64,000 bases of DNA, from positions 95,389 through 159,388 of the forward strand of contig JAITPR010000022.1 of the NCBI GenBank assembly GCA_031289315.1, given 5' to 3'. Numbering within the stretch: the stretch's first letter is position 1; each line of letters opens with the position of its first letter. Below the pieces are notes generated by a model. That model was not told the DNA's origin. It saw nothing but the letters and a program-made list of their open reading frames with translations, and made no database searches. Below, piece by piece: positions 13,401 to 25,400 of the stretch. Source of the DNA: Clostridiaceae bacterium (GTDB taxonomy: Bacteria; Bacillota; Clostridia; Christensenellales; CAG-917). The position numbers were made by a program, and so were the translations under genes.

Positions 13401-16400
13401 CGGAAGCAATCAGGGTATAAGCTTCACTATAGGCAATATCTTCGACGCAAACGGCGTAAAGTTCCTTGTCAAAATCAACGGCGTTGAAATTACCGTATCC
13501 GTATCCGGCGGCTTGACGGTAGTCGGCTTTAACTCCGCTTCCTTTATCGGCAACGGTAGCTACGCCTTTAAGGCGCACAACGTCGGTTCCTATACCGTGG
13601 AAATCGTGAGCGTGTCGGACAGCAGAGGCTCCGGCGACAACTGCAACTACGAAATGACCGCCGTCGACGGAAAAACAAATAAAACCTTTGCAATAACCGT
13701 GCGTACCGCTCAAATTTCATGGACGGTTCCCGCCTTCGTTTACGACGGCACTACCAAAGACCTACCCCGCCCCGTCATCAGCAACCTTGCAAACAGCGAC
13801 GTCGCCGTTTTGGAATGGGATACCGCGGGCGTTAACTCCGCTAAACACGCCGGAAATTATGAAGCTAAATTGCTTAGAACGCTTACCGGCGCGGACGCCG
13901 GCAACTACTCCTTAGAGGATGTGAGCGCCGACGACTTGAAGCAAGCTTGGACAATCTCAGCTAAGCCCCTTTCCGTGGTATGGTCGCAAATTTCCGACGG
14001 TACCAACTTCGTATACACATACGATAAGTCGGAACACGGCGCGCGCGCTACCGTGAGCGGTATCGTTTCCGGCGACTCTCTAACCTTCGCGACAAGCTTA
14101 GCGGATACGGAAAGCAATAAGACCTTCTCTAACGTCGTAGGCACCTCGTTGACCATTGATTTCACGGCGGTAAACGCGGCTTCCTACCTCGTCAAAATTC
14201 TTTCGACGACGAATACCGATTACTCTATTTCCGAATCCTCACAAAGCTTCTCCATCGGCAAGCGCACCGTATACCTTACGTGGCAAAGCTTCAATATGGA
14301 CTTAGCTTCCGTGATTTACGACAAGGACTACCATGGTAGATGCGCAACCGTCGACGGAATTGTGAGCGGCGACAATCTTACTCTTGCATTCACCTTTGCG
14401 GCTTCGATTACCGGTGCATTCAATTCCACCGGCTTCGCCTCCGGTACCGCGGTAGCCCTCGTAAACAACGACGGCGGCACTAACTCTTACGTGTTTAAAT
14501 CCATAAACGCCGCCCCCTACTCCGTAACCTTGTCGGCACTTGGCGGCGACGATGTAGATAACTACACCCTTTCCGTATCCGGCAGCTCCGCATGGACGAT
14601 TTCACAGCGTCCCATCTCCGTAACATGGAGCGGTGTAGATGCCGGTTGGAGCCTTGAAGGCACCGTGTTTGCCCGCATTTACGACGGCGGAAACCATTCC
14701 TTGACGGCGGAAATTTCCAACCTTTGCGCCGATGACTTAGGCTTGTCAATCACGTTTGCGGGCGAACAAAACATGCGCAACGTACGCACGGGTAGCGATT
14801 ACCGCGTATACGTAGCGTCACTCACCGACCCCACCGGTAACTACGCGATGCCCGACGATACGCTTTATGCCGATTGGCGCATAAATCCGGTTATAATCAC
14901 GGCAGTGTCCTATGAGGTTGTCGACGGCAGTATAATCTATACGGGAACCCCCGTAACCGTGGGTTCGACAAACGCCTACGACATAAAATACACCCTGACG
15001 GGCGTGGTTGCCGGAGATAATCCGAACGTAACGCTTTTGTTCAGCCGCGACATTGAAGGCAATACCATTTGGGAGGAAACCCCCGTCAACGCAAATAGAA
15101 ACTTCGGCGGCACTTGGGATTACTTTGTGCGTATTTCCGCACTTAACGACACAAATTATGTGCTCAACGACATTGACCCCATGACCGAAGCACCCATAAA
15201 TACGTCGATACAATTTTGGATTGAGCCGCACGCATTAAGCGCAAACGACTTGGCGTTTACACTGAACGGAAGCAACCACACGTGGGGAACGCCTATTACC
15301 TATCAATACGAAACCCCGCAAATTCTCACCGCGTCGGTCATATTTACAAACGATACGGTATTGCAATACCTGTACGGTAACGGCTTAATATCAAATTCGA
15401 CCTTCGACGTCTACGCGTCATATATATTCGGTCTTTGCACCTGCGGTCTTTACGGCGATATAAACCTTATCCATCATGAGGACGGCGACCAACATCAGTG
15501 GCTTACGGACAGCTATGGAAATTGGATTAGAAGCGGCGGCTACGGCGCGTACGAATATGCCTTTAACGGACCTACGCACGCAGGATATTATTGGTTGGCT
15601 CTTCAACTCACCCCGAACTCCGCTTTCGGTAGCCCCAGCCAAAACTTTACGCTTACAAATTCGCCTTACTCCGACGGCAAGTATTTCGACAAATCAGGCG
15701 ACAACTACTATTTGAAGTACCCCAACCTTGCCGGCACCGTACTCGCGTCGAACGAGAGCTTACCGAGCGGCTTCGTATTGCAGTTTAACGTCAATCAGGC
15801 TACCGGTGCGTTTGTCCCCGGCGAGGATATGGAGTCCTCCGAAACTATCGTGTTTAACGGCGATTATTATCACGCGGCACCCGGCATCAACACCGGCTGG
15901 AGCGCATCCACCATATCTGTGGTAATAACCGACATAACAAATCCGGGCAATCCCATTCCCATCGCCACATACACATATCAAGAATACTTGAGTTTGAGCG
16001 CGGGAGCCGGCGTGCGCAATGTCGGCAAATACCGTATCGACTTCGTAAACAACGACGAACAAGCGGCGGGCGACAACGTTTCCTGCGACTACGTAACGGG
16101 TACCGCGCCTAGCTTTGCCATAGAACGCATAATCGTTCCTAAATCCGTAAATATCACAGTCAATTCAAGGGTAAAGATATACGATGGCGGCACCGTGTAC
16201 GTTTACGGCGCGCAAGGCTTCACCTACGTCACGGCGGCGGCGAAAACCGACGGCGAATATGCCGACCTAAACGGCAATTTCATAACCGGCACATCGTTCA
16301 CGTTAATCGCGGCTTACGCATGGTCTTATGTAACTACTGCTTATGACAACCTTATTACCTTTACGCTAAGTAGCGCGGACGCAAACAACTATGTTCTTTG

Positions 16401-19400
16401 CTTCGTCGGTGATGTCGGCGACAATTACGATGCGGAATTGAAAGAGATATACGGCAGAATTGACCCCTTAACGGTTACTCCCGTTAAAGTACAATGGTCG
16501 TCCCCCGTTTCCTTCGAATACGACGGGACGGAAAAATCCGTTTATGCATCTATAATTAATCTCCTTATCGGCGATGAAATCGTGAGCTTCATATATGAAT
16601 ATACCGGTTCTATAACCGTGGGCGGGTTTGAAAGAACATACACAAATAAGGCGACTAACGCAGGCAAATACTACGCTAAAATAGTAGACTTTGACAAGAG
16701 TGACGCCGGCAACGACGCATGGAAAAACTATAGTATCACCGGTGAAATCGGCGTTGCATGGGAAATCATCCCGCGCGCCCTTTCGATTGTTTGGAAGGAC
16801 TATGACGGCAGCGTCTTAGGCACCGATACGACGGTATATACCGAGGTCTACAGAGCGTCGGCATTAGGAAAATCCTTTATTGCGGGAAACATCGCGGCAC
16901 GCGACAGCGACATAGCCGCATTTGCAAACGGCACAATAAGCTTTGTGTTCACATTTACCAACGGCACCGCTACCTTAAGCAATCTAACGACATCGGGCGG
17001 ACTGACGGCGGCGTTTGCGGTCGGTCGGTACTCCTTCACGGCTATTAACGCTGGCGCCGACTACCGCGTGACAATCACCGGAATTCAAGGCGCAGGCGCC
17101 GGCAACTACTCGATTTCGGGTAACTACCGCGATTTCGTAATAAGCCCGAAGGAAGTAATTCTTGCATGGCGGCTAGACACCGAAAACAAGGACAGCGTGG
17201 AATACGATAAGGCTACCCACGAACTCTCCGCGGTTTGGAGAGAGGTCGACGGCGACGACGTTTACGGCAATGTTTACGCGTCCGATTTTGCCTCATTCTC
17301 CCTCACTCTTACGGGAACCACGGGAGTCAACGCGACGCAATACACCGCGACTGCCGCATCTAATAACCCGAACTACGTGATAGCGACGGACTCCGCGTCG
17401 AAGGTATGGCACATAACCAAGCGCACTCTTACGCTGTCCTTTGAAGCGTATTACACAAACGACCACTCCGGTTATGTCTACACCTATTCGGGTGTCGCGC
17501 AGGGCTTACGTCTTGTTGTAGAAAGGCTCTGTTTAGGCGACAGCATCGGGTTCTCGGTAGAATTGGGCGCCGGCGTTTCAGAAATATCCGACTTAGTCTT
17601 CGGTGCGACCGCCGTAGGCGTCTACACCGTGAAGATAGCGGATGTTTTACCCGAATATCCCAACTACGCCATAAATGACAGGGACGGCAGCTTTGAGATA
17701 ATCCGACGCGTACTCACAATCGTGTGGAACCAGCCCTTGACCTTTACATACAGCACCGCTCAGTACTCCGTGACGGCGGCCTTTACCAACCTTGTCGGCG
17801 GCGACAGCGTAACTCCCGTATATTCGACGGTCGGTTACACAAACACTGAAGCCCTCGTCGGTAGCTACACGGCATTCATCTCCGACATAAGCGGGGCTTC
17901 AATAGCAAACTACCGTCTGCCCGAAGAGGCTACTGACGGCACCGCGCTCTTCAACAGCCGCAAAACCGATTGGAGCATAACGCCTAAGACGTTAACGCTC
18001 ACGTGGACGGATATATTCCCGGCGGAGGATGCACGAAATAACCGTCCGGCGGTTACATATTCCGTGGACTACAATAAGAAGTCTTACGGCAAACGCTTAG
18101 TCATATCCGGTCTTGAAGGCAGCGATATATGCGACATTACAATAACCTTTACAACCGCCGCCATGAACTTAGGCTTGACCTCCGGTGAGGCTTTCACGTT
18201 TACCAACGGATATGGTTACGCCTTCACGGCAATAAACGCTTTGGAAAGCGGCTACTCGGTGACGGTGACCGCCATAAGCAACGGCAACTATGCCCTACCC
18301 GCATTGGTTAACCTTTCGCAGTCGTTCACGATTATGCGCAAAACGCTTTCAGTTTCGTGGAACCAATCGGCAGGCTATACCGTTTCTTACAACGGAACTC
18401 CTTATTCCGTAGCGGCTTTTGCCACCAATCTTGAAGATGACGACGTCGTTAATTTGACTTACGTAAACACGGGAGTTCTTTCGGGTAGCCGTTATCTCAA
18501 CGTAACCGCAACGGACGCTAAGAAATATTTAGCTACGATAGCCGCCGCTCTTGAAGGCACCGACAAGGATAACTACGTGTTACCGCAATCGCAGAGTATC
18601 CCCTCTTTAGAGTGGGAAATAGCGCCGTTGGCTGTTGAAATAGAATGGATAAACGCAAGCGCATATCTAAACTTCACATACACCTCCTCCGAGTACGCCG
18701 TAAACGCGAACATTATCAATAAGCAGAGAGATAGCGATACCTTTATGTTGGCGTATGAAACCGTAGGCACTACCGGCACAAATCCCGATAGAACGTATGC
18801 CGCGCGCGCTACAAACGCCGGGCTTTACACAGCACGTATAATATCTCTGGGCAACTCCAACTACACTCTCAAGGTCAGCGAAAGCGTTTACGTCGACAAT
18901 ATAAGCGCGGATTGGAAAATCAATCAAGCCGTAATAGAGGGTATCTCCATTGCCGACAGCACGGTAACCTACACGGGCTTGCCACAAGCGATAAGAACCT
19001 TCGTAAGCGGCGCGCTGTTCACGGACGTATACGACAATTTCGCGCTTGTGTCCACGCAGTTCGGCGATACCGCGACCATAACCTATAAAATTACGCCGCT
19101 TAACGGAAGCATATCCAACGGCAACGCCGCATCCGGCGTACACAGAATTTTGGGAGCGGTGTCCTACTACACCGTGACCGCAACCGTTGCAACTGCCGAC
19201 GGCAACTATCAAGATTTGACGCTCGATTCCGCGAAGCTAACGGTAAACCCCGCTCCGCTTACGCTTACCTTTGCCTACACCGACGGTATAGACGCAAGCG
19301 GCTTTATCACCTACGACGGTGAGACGCACGGCTTTACCCTCACGGTAAGCGGCATACTCAGCCCCGGCGGCACAACCGACACTGTAAAGCTTACCTTGAC

Positions 19401-22400
19401 GCTTACGGGCACTTCCTTTAACAGCACCGGCATTATCTCCGGAGAGACCGTTATCGCAAACGGTACGCCTTACTCTTTCGATGCCATAAACGCGGATACT
19501 TACAAGGTATCCGTGGACGGCGTTAGCAACGGAAACTACGCACTTCCCACAGAGGACTACTTCAAGCAGTTCACGATAAGCAAGCTCTTGCTTACCGCCG
19601 AATGGGCTACCGTAAGCTACACCTACAACGGCGGCGAATATGTGTACGAAGCGACCTTAGGTAATAAGGTTATCGACGACGACGTGGCTTTCGTCTACGA
19701 CAACTCCGGCAACTCCACGGGCTTCGACGTATTCTACAACAACAGCGCGGTACACGCCGGCAATTACATATCCCGCATAACCGGTTTGATAGGTTTGGCA
19801 GCTGCTAACTACGAATTACCCGTTTTGGCGTCGCGCTCACACGCTTGGAACATTGCACAACGCAAGGTTACCGTAGCTTGGTCGGAAGGCTCCGAATTCG
19901 TCTACGACAAAACTCCTAAGTCCAAAACCGCAACCGTAACAAATCCCGTAGGAAGCGACGTCTTAGTGTTGACGTACAAAACCACTGGTACCACCGGCAC
20001 CGACCCCGACAGAAAGTACGCCTCTAGCGCAACGAGTGCGGGACTTTACACCGCACTCATAACCGCACTGGGCAATTCCGACTATACGCTTACGGACGCC
20101 GAAAATATAAGCGCAAATTGGGAAATAAAGAAAGCCGACATATCCAACATATCGCTTATAGGCGTAACCGCCACTTACGATACGGCGGAACACGCCATAA
20201 GAACCTCAATAGTGTACGGCGATACCCCCGTTATTTCAAACGATATATTATCCTCCTTTGAGTTTGTATCGGCTTTCGGCGACACGGTGACGGCGACGTA
20301 TTACATCAAACAATCGCACCTATTGGATACCGCGTACGTTGCCGGCAACTCTGCGACAAACGTTTCCATGAACGGCAGCACGGTAAGCACCTATACGGTA
20401 CTGTTGGTCTTGACCGCCGGCGATAACTACAATAGCAAGGAGCTTACCGCGATACTCAACATCACGCAAGCCGACATAGACAATCTTGAGCTTTTCGTAA
20501 GCGGCAGCGGCGGCGAAAACGTAACTGTTTCCGGCAACGCATTCACGACTACCTATTCGGGCGGCGCCTATGTGTTTAACGTGAGAAACAAAAACACGCT
20601 CCTCTCCGACAACCTGAAAACTCAACTGTCCGACAACATTATAAGCATTGTCCGCACCGTTAATCAGACCGCCGGATACTCCGCAACGGATGCCGACGAC
20701 TATACATTGGTCGCCACGGTAAGCGCGGGAAGCAACTATAAGACGCTTGTACTCACGGGTACGCTTAAGATAAACCAAGCGGTTATGGTGTTAGCCGGTA
20801 CCGGTGACGCTCCAAACTTCTTTAACGATCAATCCGTGGCGGTCACCTACGGCGCGTCGTTGTTCTTCTTCAACCTGAATTCGGATACAAATCCGGAAAC
20901 GGCACAACGGATACTCTACACCGTAAGACCCTCCGGCGTTCCCGGCTACGCAGGCGACGAGGTGTCCGTAACATATTTCTACGGCACATTTAACAACGGC
21001 GTTTACCCCTACGAATTTGAGGGCTTAAAGGACGTCGGCACATACTTCTTGCAAGCGATAATATCTCACAAAAACTACGAAACCGTGACCTGCACGGCTA
21101 CGTTGCAAATCGTTGAAAAGAACCTTGCCGACAATGACATGAACCTATACATGCACGGCTACACCGCCACATACGCGGGCGATGAAGTGTTCTATAGCAT
21201 AGGCGTGTCTAAAAACGGCAATACAAGCACCGGCATGGTTTATACAATAGTATCCTCCGTGGCGCTCTATTCCGGCGACACCGCAACGATAACCTACACC
21301 TACAAATACAACAACGGTTCTATCTCAACCTTTACCGACACTACGGCGAACAACGCGGGCACATACGACGTATACGCGTACATAGACGGCGGTTCCAACT
21401 ATATCGCGCGCGAAATACACGCGGTAATCGTCATAAATCCCGCAGAAATCTCCGGCATCGGTTTAGAGGGAGCGGTAACGCTCACCTACGACGGATTAAC
21501 CCACGCGGTAACCGTCACGGGAACGGATACGCAATTCGGTCACTCCGTAACGTTGTCTTATTCCATAACTCCCGCTGGCGAATCTACCAACAGCGCTAAG
21601 AACGTAGGCACATATACGGTTACCGCGGTGCTCAACGCCGCCGGCGATACCCAAAACGGCAACTATAACACGTTGACGCTTATCGGAATGCTCACCATAG
21701 AAAAAGCCGACATGTTCAACGCCGACAACACGGCAAACGACGGTATATTCTACTTGAACGGCGGCACCGTAACGTACAGCAGCTACAATTATTACGTCAA
21801 CATAGTGCGTTTGTTGGAAAACATCGGCGTTTCATCCGGCTCACAGTTGCTTTTAACGGCAATCGTCCCCGCAAACAACATTTCACTTGAAAACGCGGAC
21901 ACGGCGGCAATCGCATACTACTTAGGCGACACAAGCACGGTATTCAGCGGAAAGAAGGACGTCGGCACTTATCAAATAAGAGCCGTCCTCTCCAACCCGA
22001 ATTACAATGATTACGTGCTTACGGCGTCTGCTCCGCTGCAAATAACCGAACGTTACGAGGACGTCATATGGCGCGTTGACGGCGAAATCGTATCGAGCGT
22101 CGCCGCACAAGCTTTCACCTACAACGGCGGCAACCAAAGCGGTAAGATAACGGCGTCTATCCCCTTACTGGCGGGCGACGGCGGCGGCAGCTTAGGCTTG
22201 ACCGTAATCTTCAACCAAAGCGGCTCAACCGTTCAATTCTTTAACGCCGGCGAATACTCCGTAGAGGCGCAAAACAACACCAATTCCAACTATGCCCTAC
22301 AATCGGATACGGATACGGCATACATGGCTAAAGCCGAAATAATCAAATATCTCACGGACTACACCACCGTTTACAACGGTTCGACTTGGTATCTGGCGGT

Positions 22401-25400
22401 AGGCGACACGCAAACCGCAAGCCTCGTTTCCAAAGCGATATTCGATGCCGACATAGCCTTGCTAGGTTCCGATACCGCCCATGTCGTCTATACGGTTTCC
22501 GTCGACGGCGGCGCGACTTGGAGTACCTACAACGGCGTTAAAAATGCCCTTACCTCCTACCTCATAAGGGCGGTCGTTTCCGGCATGGATAACTACACAA
22601 CCGTATCGGAAGAAAGCAATATCAATTGGCAGGCGCAAGCGACGCTTACGATAGAAAAGGCTACGCTTACGATTGCCCCCGACAACAATTGGGAAAAGGT
22701 TTACGACGCGACGACCGAAGCAAAATTCACCGTAAGCAGCGGATTTGTTTCCGGTGAAGGTACGTCCTTAAATGTAACCGCAAGCTACAACGACAAGAAT
22801 GTAGGCACAAACAAGACTATATCCTTTACAATCGTATCCACCGACGGCGAGGTGTCCGCGGACAACTACACGGTAGCGGCGGTCAACACCGGCGTTATCA
22901 CCGCCCGCGAATTAAGACTTAAGGCGGGCGCACTCACCACCGTTAAGACCTACGACGGCACGACATTGGCGAAAGCTCTTTCAAACTACACCGACTTCTT
23001 AGCAAATTACGACGTCTTTGAAGATGACAGAGGCGACCTCACGGTAACGGCTTCCTACGGAAACCGTCACGTATCCGCGACAAACACAATAATCTTCGTT
23101 CTTGACGGCTTGGAGGCGGGCAACTATAGAATTGACAACCTTGCGGAAAGTGCAAGCATACGCATTGAGCCTCTCTCCGTAAATCTGCTTTGGAGCGAAA
23201 ACGCAAGCGGCTTCACATACAACGGCGTAAACAACACCGTAACCGCTTCGTTCTCTCTTGTGGGCGGCGACATAACCGACGGCAATAGCGGAATTTATCA
23301 AATGATAGTGACGCTTTGGACGGACGATAATCTCACCGTAGCGGCGACTGCCTACCGCAACGCGGGAACCTATTACATCAATGCCGCCTTCCATGACGGC
23401 GACACTCAAATAGCGACCGATTACAACATTTCCACGACGCTCACGCGTACGGCGATTATCGCAAAGCGTGAGGTAACCGTGGTTTGGACGGGTATTACGT
23501 CTTTCACCTACACTAACGTGGATTATTTGGACGACATACTTGCCCAAATAACGTTGGTAGGCGACGATAGAACAACATACTTTACCGGCGAAAGCGGACT
23601 CTACGCTTTAATCGTAAGCATACTCACATACGACCATTCGTTCTTAGATACCGCTACCCTGCTACACGCGGGTCAATACACGCTTTCGGCGGCGTTCTCC
23701 ACGCCTACGCTTCTCGACAACTACGTCCTTATAGACTACGAAAGAGAAGTGACCGTGGAGAAAGCGGAAATCGACAACATATCCTTCAACGGCACTCACG
23801 AAACCGTCGTATATGACGGCACCTCGTATTACTTCTACGTCAAAGCCGGAAACAGCGGCGGCTACACGCTGGGCAACAGCAACACAATGCCGGAAACCTT
23901 CGCCTATCCGTATGCGGAAGGTCCCATGTCGATAGTCTACAACGGCGGCGACATATCCGGTTTGAACGTTACCGGCAACAACGGAGCGCGCGAGGTTCGC
24001 ACAGGCGCTTCGACCTATCAAATAACCGCGTCCGTAACCGGCAACTCCGACTACGTCGATTGGTACGGCACCGTTACCATAACGATTGTAAAGGGTACGC
24101 TGTCATTGCTGTTTGCACATGACTACACCACCTCCTATATCGGCGACGACGTATTCATCTACGTCTACGAAACCGAAACGGGCAGTGCGTCAATCACCTT
24201 TACGGAACTGCGCTATACCGACGGAATGTCCGTAAGCGTTGAATACACCTATACCTATACTGCGTATGACATCGCGTACAATCTCTTAAACGTAACCACC
24301 CCCGCTCAGTTCTTGGGCGCAAGAAACAGCGGCGTTTACAAAGTAACCGCGGTAGTTCGTGAAACCAAAAACTACAAGGGTTGGCCTCTTACCGGCGACG
24401 GCGAATGGAATGCAAACGGTACGGAAGCCAAAATTACAATTAATCCGTATGTATCTACGGTGAGCTGGCGTCTTGACGGCGACCCTGCAAAGAGCGCCGA
24501 CACTATTTACAACGGCACAAACCAACGCGGCAGAATATCCGCAATCATAGGCGCGCGCGGCACGGACGGCAACGGCTCGTCACAACAAATAATCCTTGAC
24601 TTTATAATAACCTACCGCGACTCGGCAATAGATTATGCGGCAAGCAACGGCGGCGACAACGAGTTCCGCCTAGCGGGCGCATACGGCTCCGCAGCGCGCT
24701 TCTCCGACGAGGACGAGGCAGCTTATCTCTACGGACTGAACTATAATATAGATATCGGCAAGGAATACTTGAATTGGGTCATGGAAAAGCTGTCCGTGGA
24801 CTTCGAATGGTACAACACCAACGCAAACGGCGACAGCACCGGAGTCGCGTATAATCCCCTATTCCCCGCCGTCTATGACAAAACTATACACGGCGTCGTA
24901 GCAATAGGCTTAGGACTTAACAACGCGCAAATTCCTCTCGTATCCTTACAGACTGCCGGTTACCTTTACTCCAGCGAAAACGCGGGAGAATTCCTAGCCA
25001 AGGTTGAAAGCATCGCCATGGACGCGTGGGAGACCATTGAGGGCTATGACCCCGCATTGTTCTATCTCAACTATCAGCTGCCTGCCGCCAACCGCCTGTC
25101 GCTTACATGGAAAATATTGAAGCGCACGGTTACATTCGCCATAAGCACCTCCAAAATGACTAAGGTTTACGACGGTAGCACAAGCTTCCCCTTAGGCGAA
25201 ACCACTAAAACCATCGTGGCGGATTCAAACAATCCCCTACTTGTTATCTTCACCTACTCCACGCAACTTCTTACCGACGGTACGAATAACTTCATATTGT
25301 GGAGCATCTCCAACATAATCGAAGGGGATAAAAATGATGCAAATCTGATGTTCAGCCTTACATTGGCTGTTGCGGAAAAAGCAAACGTAAACGCCAAAAC

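Noticed and set aside
8071..24525. Many antisense frames of 70-215 codons opposite the giant gene
   Set aside because: They mirror the repetitive codon pattern of the sense strand, show no Shine-Dalgarno or known motifs, and recur at equivalent module positions, so they are shadows.
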